Source: Rhizobium rosettiformans W3 (GTDB lineage Bacteria; Pseudomonadota; Alphaproteobacteria; Rhizobiales; Rhizobiaceae). From it: DNA of 64,000 bases. Of the stretch, positions 16,895-34,092 are shown piece by piece. Under the pieces are notes generated by a model. It worked only from the letters and a program-made list of their open reading frames with translations. It ran no database searches and was not told the DNA's origin. Position 1 is the stretch's first letter. Every line of letters begins with the position of its first letter. The DNA lies in NCBI RefSeq assembly GCF_004912135.1, contig NZ_STGU01000001.1, positions 62,001 through 126,000 on the forward strand, read 5' to 3'. Both the position numbers and the translations under genes were made by a program.

Positions 16895-18259
16895 TCATTC
16901 TCCAGGCATGATGGCTGCGTTTGACAGGGTGGCTGACCGTGTGGCGACGTGCTGGCCGATACGGGTCGCGACCACAGCGGAAATCAGGAAGAGGCTCGCC
17001 TCGATCGTAAACACGGCAGCAAAGGCCAGGGCGTCGCTTGCCGTCAGCCACCGCCCGATATCGAGCGCCACGGTTCCAAGCACGCCACCCAATCCGAAGG
17101 CGATGGCCTGTGCTGCGCCCCAGACTCCCATGCGCATCCCATAGTTCGATTTGTGCCCTTTTCCGGCGAGGATCATCATGGTGCCGACGGCTGCCACAGC
17201 AAAGGCACCATTGGTGGCACCCAGCAGAAAGATGTTGACCTCGAGAGGCCAGAGCGGTGCTGACTGCGTCGAGACGGCAAGCGCCGCAAGGGCAAACGCC
17301 GAGCCGAAGCAGCCTCCGACGATGAAGCTGCGCGGCAGGCCCAGGTATCGCTTGCCAAAGATTGCGGTCGAAACGCCAACGAGAACCATGCCCAGGAGAA
17401 CGCCGGCATGCTGGGTGCCGGACAGGCTGGTCGTTTCTCCCGGCGTCATGCCGAAAAGAAGGCCGGCATAGGGTTCCAGGATCAAATCCTGCGTTGCGAA
17501 GGCCAGCATGGAGACGAAGATGAAGAGGGTGAAGAGGCGTGCTTCCTGGTCTTGCAGCACGTCCTGAAGGCTCTCCCGGAAGCTCGATGTCGGAGCGCCC
17601 TCGTCCTTCTGGTCGACCGATGGCTTGGCCTCCATGCCGGCCACGCCGATGAGGCCGATGCCGAACGCCACGATCCCGGCTGCTGCGGTCACGGCGATCA
17701 GACGCTCATGGGAATAGGGATCGAGCTGTGCGCCGACGATGATCGAGGTGACAATGATGCCGGTGATCATCAGCATCCAGGTGATGGTGGCGGCGGCCGC
17801 GCGTCTTTCGACGGCTGTCTTCATCGCGATCAGCGCGAGCAGTGAAGTGCCCGATGCTCCAATCCCGATGCCGATCAGGGCATAGGCGATGATGGCGGCC
17901 AAGATGCCGAGAAGGAAGGAATGCTCGAAGAGCAGCGTTGTGGCTGCGGCGCCGGTGCCTGCCAGTGCCAGAAGTGCAAGGCCACCGAGGATCCACTGCG
18001 TTCGGGAGCGGCCGGTGTCGGATTTGTGGCCCCAGACCGGTCTTGTGATCTGGACGCCGTAATGCAGCCCGACAAGCAGGCCGGGAATGACGGCGGCAAG
18101 ACCGAGTTCGACGATCATTACGCGGTTCAAAGTCGAGGTTGTGAGCACGACGATGGCCCCTAAGGCCGCCTGGACGAGCCCCAGCCGAACGATTGACAAC
18201 CAGCTCAAGCCTGACGTGACTGTGACGCTGTTTCCGCCTGTGATCGACATGTTGGGCAT
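16895..18259 (-). CDS. PucC/BCD-family MFS protein between bchG and bchP
   Basis: A 454-residue protein with twelve hydrophobic helices belonging to the PucC branch of the major facilitator superfamily. Visible motifs are LVQAALGAIVVLTTSTLNRVMIVELG near the N-terminus (split: LVQAALGAIVVL, TTSTLNRVMIVELG), FATQDLILEPYAG and GVWGAAQAIAFGLGG. It corresponds to the Rhodobacter orf428-type gene. PucC proteins assist delivery or assembly of bacteriochlorophyll into light-harvesting complexes. GGAGG precedes the ATG and bchG ends 13 bp upstream, so it is in the bchG operon. A second paralogue (lhaA) lies at 30662. Confidence 0.9.
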   Translation of the reverse strand: MPNMSITGGNSVTVTSGLSWLSIVRLGLVQAALGAIVVLTTSTLNRVMIVELGLAAVIPGLLVGLHYGVQITRPVWGHKSDTGRSRTQWILGGLALLALAGTGAAATTLLFEHSFLLGILAAIIAYALIGIGIGASGTSLLALIAMKTAVERRAAAATITWMLMITGIIVTSIIVGAQLDPYSHERLIAVTAAAGIVAFGIGLIGVAGMEAKPSVDQKDEGAPTSSFRESLQDVLQDQEARLFTLFIFVSMLAFATQDLILEPYAGLLFGMTPGETTSLSGTQHAGVLLGMVLVGVSTAIFGKRYLGLPRSFIVGGCFGSAFALAALAVSTQSAPLWPLEVNIFLLGATNGAFAVAAVGTMMILAGKGHKSNYGMRMGVWGAAQAIAFGLGGVLGTVALDIGRWLTASDALAFAAVFTIEASLFLISAVVATRIGQHVATRSATLSNAAIMPGE

Positions 18260-18271
18260 CGCCGTTGCCTC

Positions 18272-19195
18272 CTATCCGGCCGCGACTGAAGGGACGAGCT
18301 GGGAGCCCATCGAGACCGCGGCGGCCATCATGCCGCTCACATAAAGGCCGACCCCGATTGCCGAATACCAGACGGCTTTGCCTTCCGGATCTCGCAGAAA
18401 ACTGATCATGCAGAGGATCTGCAGGGCGAGCACGGCGGTGACGAGGATGGCGCCGGTGATGAGATTGGCCTCTGCCAGAACAATGATGACCCCGATCTGC
18501 GACGCTGTCATAATCAGGCAGGCGATGCGGGCGGCATTTCCCGCACCGTGCAGAACCGGGAGCGTGCGCACACCCATCTGCCGGTCACCCTTGATGGACT
18601 TGAAGTCATTCAGCGTCAGGATCCCGTGCGCGCCCAATCCGTAGAACAGGGCGACCAGCAGGGTGCGCGAACTGGGGGTTGATCCAAGCGCTGCCGTCGC
18701 GGCCGTGATCCATGGCAGCGTTTCATAGCTCAGCCCGACCACTCCGTTGCCGATCCAGCCGTTCTGCTTGAAGCGAAACGGGGGCGCGCTGTAACCCCAG
18801 GCGAGTGCCAGACCGATGGACGCGGCGGCAAACACGAGGGGACCGAGCAGGGCCGCCACGAGCATGGACAGAATGGACATGATGATGGCGACCGCCAGCC
18901 CCCACTGGCCGGGCATACGTCCTGACGGGATGACCCGGTTCGGCTCGTTGATCGCGTCGACATGGCGATCAAACCAGTCATTGACCGCCTGGCTTGTGCC
19001 ACAGAGCAGGGGGCCTGCGAGAAGAACGCCGAGGGCGACAGGAAGCCAGCGATCACCAAGCCCGGCGCCCGAGGCGATGGCGCCGCAGGCATAGGCCCAC
19101 ATCGGTGGGAACCAGGTGATGGGCTTCAAAAGCTGAACGACCGCCGCCGCGGACGGATAAGAGGCTGCCGGAACATGTGAAGGGATCTGGGCCAT
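18272..19195 (-). CDS. bchG: Bacteriochlorophyll synthase
   Basis: A 307-residue UbiA-family prenyltransferase with about eight membrane helices. It esterifies bacteriochlorophyllide a with geranylgeranyl diphosphate. The Mg-diphosphate motif NDWFDRHVDAINEPNR and the second acidic motif NDFKSIKGDRQ are intact. The ATG at 19195 is chosen because the upstream frame runs into the PpsR palindrome at 19226. The ribosome site is weak. It lies 61 bp downstream of ppsR and heads bchG-PucC-bchP-orf100. Confidence 0.95.
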   Translation of the reverse strand: MAQIPSHVPAASYPSAAAVVQLLKPITWFPPMWAYACGAIASGAGLGDRWLPVALGVLLAGPLLCGTSQAVNDWFDRHVDAINEPNRVIPSGRMPGQWGLAVAIIMSILSMLVAALLGPLVFAAASIGLALAWGYSAPPFRFKQNGWIGNGVVGLSYETLPWITAATAALGSTPSSRTLLVALFYGLGAHGILTLNDFKSIKGDRQMGVRTLPVLHGAGNAARIACLIMTASQIGVIIVLAEANLITGAILVTAVLALQILCMISFLRDPEGKAVWYSAIGVGLYVSGMMAAAVSMGSQLVPSVAAG

Positions 19196-19225
19196 GACCC
19201 CGAGGCTATGCCTGGGGCCGGAGAG

Positions 19226-19243
19226 TGTCAACTAAAATTGACA
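19226..19243. promoter_or_regulatory. PpsR/CrtJ binding site in the bchG promoter
   Basis: TGTCAACTAAAATTGACA is a perfect TGT-N12-ACA element with further dyad symmetry (TGTCAA/TTGACA). It lies between ppsR and bchG, 31 bp upstream of the bchG start. Confidence 0.85.
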
Positions 19244-19256
19244 GTCACTCTGTCGC

Positions 19257-20708
19257 TCAGTCCGACCGGCTGCTCCCCGGGCGATAGTCCTCCAGCCCGT
19301 GACGGCGCAGCTTGATGTAAAGGCTCTGACGCGACAGGCCGAGGATCTCGGCTGCATAAGCCCTGTTGTTGTTGGTCTGGTCGAGAGCCGCCTCGATGCA
19401 GATCTTCTCGATCACATCGAGTGATTCCCGAATGAGGTCCTTCAGCGGGACCTTGCCGACAAGGGCCGAGAAGCCTTCAGCCTGTTCCGGCACCCCTGGC
19501 GAGGGGATCGTCAGGCGCTCGCCGCCCGTTGCCTGCGGGATGACGATCAACTGGATCGTGTTGTTGGACGAATTGAGCCGTGCGGAAATGCTGACGGCAC
19601 TCTCGCCGGAGAGATTGTCCGTAAGGGTTGAGCTGAAGCCGCGGATATAGGGTTCGTCCATCAGGCGGGCATAGAGAACCCTGATGTCGATGGCTGCACT
19701 GCTGAACCAGGCGCCGATATTGCGTCCCAGCACCTGCGTCAGCGAGGGGGCGTGGATCAGATCGAGAAAGAGCGTGTTGGCTGCGAGGATCTGGCCTTCG
19801 GCATCCGTCTGCACGACCGCTTCTGGAAGATCGGTGATCTCGAGGGTAGCGCCACCGATGGGCTTCTCGATCCGCTGCCGGTTGATCTCCTGGACCTGAT
19901 CGGCCGGCCAAAGCGACAGCAGAACATTGGTGATGCCGTTTTCGCGGTAGGACCGGATCGTCAGAGACACCGGCTCGCCCTTGGCGATCGTGACGCCGTC
20001 CAGGTTCACCGGATTGGGGCTATGGCGCGCCTCGCTGATCGCATCGCCCACGCGGTCGCGATCCTGTTTGGCGAAGAGATCGCGGATCGATTTGCCGGAA
20101 AGAGGCGCCCCGGTCGAGGACAAAAGCGTGCTGGCTGCCGGGTTGGCGTCCAGAATGGTGCGCCGTTCGCCGTCGAGCATGACATAGGCTACCGTGGCGA
20201 CTTTGAAGGCAGTGCGGTACCGGGTTTCGGCTTCCTTCAGTTCCCGATAGTCGGCTTCCAGCTCCATCTGAGTCTGGACCAGGCGCTGCTGGTCGATCAT
20301 TTGCTGCCGCAACTCGCGGCCGACGACGATGGTGTAGGGGAAATCCTTCGCGCTATAGGCGGAATAGGCAACCGGCAGGTCCGGCTTGCCGCTGCATTTG
20401 TGGTTCACCTGGTATCCACGCACCGGATGGGTTCCCGTGCCTGTGGCCAGCATGGTGTCGATCTTGGGGACCGACTCGACCGTCACGCAGTCCTGCAACC
20501 GCTTGCCAACGGTTTTGGCAAGGCCGTAATCGGCGAGATCGCTGTTGGAAAAGTAGATCTGTGACACGATCGAGGCTCGGTCGACGAGCATCACCACATC
20601 TGCGCCTAGGCCCACGAGCGAACCGATCGAATCCAGATCGAGAGACTTCAGCGCGCTGCCTGCGACTGTAAAGCCATCCGTTCCGCTATGACCGTTCAGT
20701 GGCTTCAT
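19257..20708 (-). CDS. ppsR: Photosynthesis repressor PpsR/CrtJ
   Basis: A 483-residue repressor with PAS domains (about residues 25-130, 155-270 and 280-390) and a Fis-type helix-turn-helix at the C-terminus (RAYAAEILGLSRQSLYIKLRR). It binds TGT-N12-ACA and represses bch, crt and puf genes under oxygen. The ATG overlaps the aerR stop (ATGA). Three cysteines are visible: two N-terminal (QDCV, NHKC) and one beside the HTH (KICIEAAL). No cysteine lies in the middle PAS/linker region that supplies Cys251 of the Rhodobacter disulfide. Redox control may therefore differ. Confidence 0.95.
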   Translation of the reverse strand: MKPLNGHSGTDGFTVAGSALKSLDLDSIGSLVGLGADVVMLVDRASIVSQIYFSNSDLADYGLAKTVGKRLQDCVTVESVPKIDTMLATGTGTHPVRGYQVNHKCSGKPDLPVAYSAYSAKDFPYTIVVGRELRQQMIDQQRLVQTQMELEADYRELKEAETRYRTAFKVATVAYVMLDGERRTILDANPAASTLLSSTGAPLSGKSIRDLFAKQDRDRVGDAISEARHSPNPVNLDGVTIAKGEPVSLTIRSYRENGITNVLLSLWPADQVQEINRQRIEKPIGGATLEITDLPEAVVQTDAEGQILAANTLFLDLIHAPSLTQVLGRNIGAWFSSAAIDIRVLYARLMDEPYIRGFSSTLTDNLSGESAVSISARLNSSNNTIQLIVIPQATGGERLTIPSPGVPEQAEGFSALVGKVPLKDLIRESLDVIEKICIEAALDQTNNNRAYAAEILGLSRQSLYIKLRRHGLEDYRPGSSRSD

Positions 20709-21658
20709 GGAGTGAGCCAATCGATTCCGCTGGGTGTAACCACTGCCGTTCGGCCTGCGGCGCGAGCCTGGCGGCTGATTCTTTCTAATTCATAGTAACT
20801 TTCGCAGATCCTGACGGCGGAGTAAACGCTGTCACAGATGCAGTCAATCCCCAAACCTACAAGAAAATCAACGGAATCCAGCGCGGCAACACCACCCACC
20901 AGAAGGGGCAGGCGGGCCTCGCCGCGCAATCGGCGAAGCTCCTGCACGAGTGACTTGAACTCGGCAGCGAGGCGAATGTTGCTCCAGCCGATACACGCAA
21001 TGTCGGCGCTCTCCACGGCTTGAACGAAAACGGGCGTCTTGATCGTTGCCGGCTCGACGACACGGCTCGACCAACCCAGGCTTTCGAAGAGCAGCCCGAT
21101 CAGATGGGGCATCAAGGTGTGCTGCTCGCCGGGAGGTGTCAGGATCAGCGCTGTCGGTGCATCGCGGTCGGGTGCGTTGTTGCGCAGGTCGAAGGACATC
21201 GAAGTCGCCAATTCCTGAAGACGCGCGGATCCGATCGTCACATCGACGAAGTCACAATCGTCGGAAACCCATTGCTGGCCCAGTTGTCGGGCGATGGTCT
21301 CAAGGAAAAGCACCTTGACGTAGTAGGGGCGCCCCTGGGGCAATTCATGGTCCAGGAAAGCGCGCAACGACGCCAGACGAGTCCGCGGGTTGAGGATGAG
21401 AAAACGAAATTCGTCGAGCGCCTTCTGATACAGACGATCGTGCTCCAAACCCCGGTCGTAACGCGTCGACAGCTTATCGGCGGTCATGGAAGCCACCGTT
21501 CCCTCGATCAGGCGCCGGAGTTTTTCTCCGTCGCTTTCGGTTAGGTATGCTCTCTTGGCTGCTGCGGCAAGCTTCATGAATGGCTTTAGGCCTTCATTGC
21601 TCGAAGGATTGGTGCCATTCGGCCTGTCATTTCTACCGTGAACGGATCCGTCCATCAT
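20705..21658 (-). CDS. PpsR antirepressor AerR/PpaA (cobalamin/SCHIC domain)
   Basis: About 317 residues. A helical segment with QWVSDDCDFVDVTIGSARLQ precedes a B12-binding-like domain containing EQHTL, whose histidine matches the cobalamin ligand of AerR, and GLLFESLGWSSRVV. Its place directly upstream of and coupled to ppsR is the classic aerR/ppaA position. The protein modulates PpsR/CrtJ binding. The start is uncertain: ATGs at 21760, 21715 and 21658 are in frame. The first lies 3 bp from a PpsR-like site, so I use the ATG at 21658. Long and short forms are known for AerR. Confidence 0.88.
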   Translation of the reverse strand: MMDGSVHGRNDRPNGTNPSSNEGLKPFMKLAAAAKRAYLTESDGEKLRRLIEGTVASMTADKLSTRYDRGLEHDRLYQKALDEFRFLILNPRTRLASLRAFLDHELPQGRPYYVKVLFLETIARQLGQQWVSDDCDFVDVTIGSARLQELATSMSFDLRNNAPDRDAPTALILTPPGEQHTLMPHLIGLLFESLGWSSRVVEPATIKTPVFVQAVESADIACIGWSNIRLAAEFKSLVQELRRLRGEARLPLLVGGVAALDSVDFLVGLGIDCICDSVYSAVRICESYYELERISRQARAAGRTAVVTPSGIDWLTP

Positions 21659-21763
21659 CTCGCGCCGTTCCCCCCGTCCGCGAAAACGACCCAATGCGGC
21701 GTCGGGCGGAGACATCTTGGTCCGTCGGACGAGCCAGGGGAGAATGAACCCAGAATTCATTTC

Positions 21764-21797
21764 TGTAAATCAAAATATACGTCAATCTAAGTTGACA
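21764..21797. promoter_or_regulatory. Tandem imperfect PpsR sites between aerR and bchF
   Basis: TGTAAATCAAAATATACG (21764-21781) and CGTCAATCTAAGTTGACA (21780-21797) each match TGT-N12-ACA with one mismatch. They abut in the divergent promoter of aerR-ppsR and bchF. The pair could allow cooperative PpsR binding. Confidence 0.65.
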
Positions 21798-21864
21798 CTT
21801 TGATTGTTCGAGGCGTAGTCTTTGCCTTAATCCCGATCAGCCTGGGGAGGGGATGGGAGAAGGG

Positions 21865-29941
<8,077 letters not shown>

Positions 29942-29948
29942 GGTTGCC

Positions 29949-30665
29949 ATGAGCCAGGCCGACTACATCAGACGCACCGGGGAAATCGAACACTACTTCG
30001 ATCGCACCGCGCTCGATGCGTGGAAGCGTCTGACCGGTGACCAGCCGGTGAGCGGTATCCGCGCCACCGTCCGCAAGGGCCGTGAAGAAATGCGCGGCAC
30101 GCTTGCGTCGTGGCTGCCGCAGGACCTCACAGGCTGGCGCATCCTCGATGCAGGCTGCGGCTCGGGCGTTCTCTCCTTCGAGCTCATTGCACGCGGCGCA
30201 GACGTCGTCGGCATCGATCTCTCGGCCCAGATGATTGCCCATGCCCGACAGCGGGCGCATGACCTCGAAGCCTCCCATGGTCGCTTCAAGGGTTCGGTTT
30301 CCTTCCACAGCGGCGACATGCTCGATCCGCGCCATGGTCGCTTCGATGCGGTTGTCGCGATGGATGTGCTGATCCATTACCGCCCGGCAGACGCAGTTCG
30401 CGTTCTTCACTCTCTGGCTGAACGCACCTCACGGCAGATGATCTTTACCCTGGCGCCTGGATCGCGCCTGCTCAGGGCCATGCTGGCAGCCGGCAAGGTT
30501 TTCCCGCGCGGCAATCGCGCACCGGCGATCTATCCGGTCGATCCGTCACGGCTGGTCGCCGAAATGCTGCATCATCCAGAGTTTTCCCATTGGCAGGCCG
30601 GTCGCAGCCACAAGGTTGCCGTCGGCTTCTACACGTCGCAGGCCATGGAGGTGATCCGGTCATGA
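29949..30665 (+). CDS. bchM: Mg-protoporphyrin IX O-methyltransferase
   Basis: A 238-residue SAM-dependent methyltransferase acting on the C13 propionate of Mg-protoporphyrin IX. The SAM motif I is ILDAGCGSGVLSFELIARGA. The N-terminal IEHYFDRTALDAWKRLTGD is characteristic of BchM. It acts between BchH/D/I and AcsF in the pathway. Its stop overlaps lhaA (ATGA). Confidence 0.96.
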   Translation: MSQADYIRRTGEIEHYFDRTALDAWKRLTGDQPVSGIRATVRKGREEMRGTLASWLPQDLTGWRILDAGCGSGVLSFELIARGADVVGIDLSAQMIAHARQRAHDLEASHGRFKGSVSFHSGDMLDPRHGRFDAVVAMDVLIHYRPADAVRVLHSLAERTSRQMIFTLAPGSRLLRAMLAAGKVFPRGNRAPAIYPVDPSRLVAEMLHHPEFSHWQAGRSHKVAVGFYTSQAMEVIRS

Positions 30666-32101
30666 CGATCGCTGCCGCCAACGCCAAGATGATCGCGTTC
30701 TGGCAAAGGGTCGGAACACGCTTCATGCCGTTTGCGGATGCAGCAACGGCGGAGATGCCCTTGTCGAGGCTATTGCGGCTGGCGCTGTTTCAGGTCTCAG
30801 CCGGCTGTGTGCTCGTTCTCCTGACCGGGACACTGAACCGTGTCCTGATCGTCGAACTCGGCGTCTCCGTCGCGCTTGTTTCAGCCGTGGTCGCCATTCC
30901 GGTTCTAGCCGCGCCTTTGCGTCTTCTCTTCGGCTTCCGGTCGGACACCTATAAGTCTGTGCTCGGCTGGCGGCGCGTGCCCTATGTCTGGCTCGGAAGC
31001 CTGCTGCAGTTCGGCGGGCTTGCCATCATGCCCTTTGCCCTGCTTCTCCTGCAGTCGCAGACCGTCGGGCCCGAATGGGCGGGGGCTGCGGGTGCAAGCC
31101 TTGCCTTCATCCTCACCGGTTTCGGCATGCATATGTCGCAGACGGCGGGTCTTGCGCTCGCCAGCGATCTTGTGCCTGAGGAAAAGCGTCCGCGGGTCGT
31201 GGCGCTTCTCTATTTCATGCTGCTGACAGGCATGATCGGCGCCTCCACCTTCTATAGTTTCTTCCTCGTCGATTTCTCGCCGAAGCTCCTGATCCAGGTC
31301 ATCCAGGGCACGGCGCTCCTGACCATCGTGATCAATGTCATCGCGATCTGGAAGCAGGAGCCGCGCGACGTGCGTCGGACGGCCGTTGACCGTGACCTTT
31401 CGAGCTTCTTCGATGCGCTTGAAGATTACCGCAGTGCCCCCGGCGTAATGCGGCTGTTGCTTGCCGTCGCCACCGGTTCTGCCGCCTTCTCGATGCAGGA
31501 CATCCTGCTTGAGCCCTATGGCGGCGAGATCCTGGGGCTCTCGGTCGGTGAGACCACGCGCCTGACCGGGCTTTGGGCCTTCGGCACAATGATCGGCTTT
31601 GCATGGGCAGCCCATAGCCTGCAGCATGGTGCGCAGATGTACCGGATCGCCGCGCGTGGCCTGCTAATCGGGATATCAGCCTTCTCCGCCGTCATCTTTG
31701 CGGAGCCCCTTCAAATCAATGCGCTCTTCCATCTCGGCGCCTTCGGCATCGGTCTCGGGGGCGGGCTCTTTGCCGTCGGGACGATGCTGGCGGCGATGGG
31801 CATTGCCGAGCGTTCCGACAGCGGCCTCGTCGTCGGTGCCTGGGGTGCCGTGCAGGCGACCGCCATCGGGGCGGCCATGCTGGCGGGCGGCGTGATCAAG
31901 AACACGATCAACGCCCTGGCACTGAACGGCTCGCTGGGCGAGGCCATGATGACGCCGGCTGCCGGGTATCTCGTCGTCTACAGCTTTGAAATCATTCTTC
32001 TCTTCCTGTGCCTGGCGGTTCTAGGTCCGCTGACCGGCCGGCGCTACCAGAGGGATTATCTGCAGGACATGCGTTTTGGATTGGCGGAACTGCCCGGCTG
32101 A
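30662..32101 (+). CDS. lhaA: Light-harvesting 1 assembly protein, PucC family
   Basis: A 479-residue twelve-helix PucC-family MFS protein. Visible motifs are LVLLTGTLNRVLIVELGV, GFRSDTYKSVLGWRRVPYVW and SMQDILLEPYGGEILGLS. LhaA is needed for LH1 assembly around the reaction centre. The ATG at 30662 overlaps the bchM stop; the extension to 30590 is inside bchM. The neighbouring puhA-puhB-puhC order is the standard one. Confidence 0.93.
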   Translation: MTIAAANAKMIAFWQRVGTRFMPFADAATAEMPLSRLLRLALFQVSAGCVLVLLTGTLNRVLIVELGVSVALVSAVVAIPVLAAPLRLLFGFRSDTYKSVLGWRRVPYVWLGSLLQFGGLAIMPFALLLLQSQTVGPEWAGAAGASLAFILTGFGMHMSQTAGLALASDLVPEEKRPRVVALLYFMLLTGMIGASTFYSFFLVDFSPKLLIQVIQGTALLTIVINVIAIWKQEPRDVRRTAVDRDLSSFFDALEDYRSAPGVMRLLLAVATGSAAFSMQDILLEPYGGEILGLSVGETTRLTGLWAFGTMIGFAWAAHSLQHGAQMYRIAARGLLIGISAFSAVIFAEPLQINALFHLGAFGIGLGGGLFAVGTMLAAMGIAERSDSGLVVGAWGAVQATAIGAAMLAGGVIKNTINALALNGSLGEAMMTPAAGYLVVYSFEIILLFLCLAVLGPLTGRRYQRDYLQDMRFGLAELPG

Positions 32102-32136
32102 GGCCGGCGGAAACGCTCTACACTGGAGGGTCTGAT

Positions 32137-32916
32137 ATGACCGGGTCGCTGGTTGGAAATATCGATGTCGCACAGGTGGTGCTTTATGCGTTCTGGATCT
32201 TCTTCGCGGGTCTGATCTGGTATCTGCGTCAGGAAGACCGCCGCGAGGGTTATCCGCTCGAAGAGGATGTCACGGGTCGCTACAACAAGAGCCCCTGGCT
32301 CTTCGTGCCGCCGAAGAAGACCTTCGTGCTGCCGCATGGTCAGGGGATCAAGCAGGTTCCGGATCTGAAGCGCGACACCCGCACCTTTTCCAGCCGCCGC
32401 ATTGCCCCGGCTCCCGGCTATCCGTCGGAGCCCGTCGGCAATCCGCTGCTCGCCGGCATCGGCCCCGGGTCCTGGGCCGAGCGCGCCGACAAGCCTGACG
32501 TCACTGCCCATGGCGACGCGCGCATCGTGCCGATGCGGGTTGCTGAGGGCTTTGGACTGGCAGATGGTGCCAATGATCCGCGCGGCCTTGCCGTCGTCGG
32601 TTGCGACAAGCAGGTCGCCGGCACTGTCAGGGATATCTGGGTCGACCGGGCCGAGCACCTCATTCGCTATTACGAGGTCGAACTTGCTGGCGGCGCACGC
32701 TCCGTGCTTCTGCCGAACAACTTCGTGGTCTTCCAGACCGGCCGTGGCAATGTCCGGCATCTCTATGTGCATGCCGTCACCGCCTCCCAGTTTGCCGATG
32801 TCCCGGCAACGGCCCGTCCCGAACTCGTGACCCTGCTCGAGGAAGACAAGATCGCTGCCTATTTCGGCGCCGGTCTCCTTTATGCGGATCGCCTGCGTCA
32901 GGAGCCGCTGCTGTGA
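32137..32916 (+). CDS. puhA: Reaction centre H subunit
   Basis: A 259-residue H protein with one N-terminal membrane helix (VVLYAFWIFFAGLIWYLRQE) followed by the conserved REGYPLE and a cytoplasmic PRC-barrel domain (GTVRDIWVDRAEHLIRYYEV). It caps the L/M heterodimer and conducts protons toward QB. TGGAGGG precedes the ATG at 32137; the longer frame from 32008 lies within lhaA. Its stop overlaps puhB (GTGA). Confidence 0.97.
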   Translation: MTGSLVGNIDVAQVVLYAFWIFFAGLIWYLRQEDRREGYPLEEDVTGRYNKSPWLFVPPKKTFVLPHGQGIKQVPDLKRDTRTFSSRRIAPAPGYPSEPVGNPLLAGIGPGSWAERADKPDVTAHGDARIVPMRVAEGFGLADGANDPRGLAVVGCDKQVAGTVRDIWVDRAEHLIRYYEVELAGGARSVLLPNNFVVFQTGRGNVRHLYVHAVTASQFADVPATARPELVTLLEEDKIAAYFGAGLLYADRLRQEPLL

Positions 32917-33587
32917 GCCAGTTCGTCATCAGAGAACATGAAATCGAACCGCTGCCGGGGCTTCCCGGCGTGCCGCCGGCTGGCGAGGTTGTCCTCTGGC
33001 AGGGGCGACCGTCTTCGGCTCTCGTCGCCCGCCATCTTCTGAAGATCCGCTGGATCGTCGGCTATTTCCTGATCCTGGCGAGCTGGGCTGTGGTGGCCGG
33101 CTGGAGTGACGGTCAGCCGGCGGGCGGCATCCTCTTTTCGGTTGCGGTGCTTACGGCACTTGCCGGTGTGCTCATCGGCATGATCGAGCTCTTCGCCTGG
33201 GCCGTCGAGAAGACGACGCTTTACACGATCACCACGGAGCGCGTCGTGATGCGCTTCGGTGTCGCGATCTCAATGACGCTCAACCTTCCGTTCCGCCAGA
33301 TCGACAGCGTTGCGCTTGCCAAGATCGGTGAGAAGGCCGGCGTCATCGCGATTGCGCTTCTGCCGGGCCAACGTCTGTCCTGGCTCATCCAGTGGCCGCA
33401 TGTGCGCGGTTTCCGCTTCTCGAAGCCCGAGCCCAGCCTGATCTGCCTGGCCGACGCGGAGAAAGTCGCAGGCGTGCTGTCGGCTGCAGTTGGTCAGTAT
33501 CGCGGTGCGCGTGCCGACCAGCCGCGGATCATCGTTGAGGAAACGACGGGACGCGCCATGCCGCCCTCCGTCGTCGCCGCGGAATAG
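32913..33587 (+). CDS. puhB: Reaction centre assembly protein PuhB
   Basis: A 224-residue membrane protein with a bacterial PH (bPH2-like) domain. Two to three helices (YFLILASWAVVAGW, LFSVAVLTALAGVLIGMIELFAW) precede the TTERVVMRFGVAIS strand typical of PuhB. It promotes reaction-centre assembly. The GTG start overlaps the puhA stop by four bases; no better ATG exists upstream. Confidence 0.92.
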   Translation: MSQFVIREHEIEPLPGLPGVPPAGEVVLWQGRPSSALVARHLLKIRWIVGYFLILASWAVVAGWSDGQPAGGILFSVAVLTALAGVLIGMIELFAWAVEKTTLYTITTERVVMRFGVAISMTLNLPFRQIDSVALAKIGEKAGVIAIALLPGQRLSWLIQWPHVRGFRFSKPEPSLICLADAEKVAGVLSAAVGQYRGARADQPRIIVEETTGRAMPPSVVAAE

Positions 33588-33597
33588 GAAGCGCGTC

Positions 33598-34092
33598 ATG
33601 GGATCGGCCTCGCATCTCGGCTACTGGGCGGACCGCAAGGGCAAGACGCCGAACCGGCTGCCGCGCGGCCTGTTCTTCGGTCTGGTCGGTCTGCTCGCCT
33701 TTACGGCAGGTGCGATCGTCTTCGGCCAGACGACGGGGCTCGGGCTCGTCAAGCAGCAGCTTGGTGCGCCGGTCGCCATTCGTGACCTGATGATTACACG
33801 CAGCACCTCGGACTTTGTCGTCGTCACGGACGTCGCGACGCGCCGGGAGATCGCAAGCTACGGGCCCCAGGCCGGCGGCTTCGTTCGAGGATCGCTGCGC
33901 GCATTCGAACGCATGCGTCAGGTGGCCAAGGTGCCGTTTGAGACGCCTTACCGCCTGATCAAATGGGAGGCCGGTGCCGTCAGCCTGTCGGATATCGGTA
34001 CCGGTGAACGGATCTATCTGGATGCCTTTGGCCCCGACAACGTGGCCGCATTCGAAGCCCTTCTGGGCTCACAGGGAGGAGAAAGCCAATGA
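33598..34092 (+). CDS. puhC: Photosynthetic complex assembly protein PuhC
   Basis: A 164-residue single-span protein with a helix at about residues 25-45 (LFFGLVGLLAFTAGAIVFG), followed by a periplasmic domain with GGFVRGSLRAFERMR and PFRLI-like PYRLIKWE. PuhC is needed for full LH1-RC levels. It is eleven bases after puhB and overlaps orf101 by four bases. Confidence 0.9.
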   Translation: MGSASHLGYWADRKGKTPNRLPRGLFFGLVGLLAFTAGAIVFGQTTGLGLVKQQLGAPVAIRDLMITRSTSDFVVVTDVATRREIASYGPQAGGFVRGSLRAFERMRQVAKVPFETPYRLIKWEAGAVSLSDIGTGERIYLDAFGPDNVAAFEALLGSQGGESQ

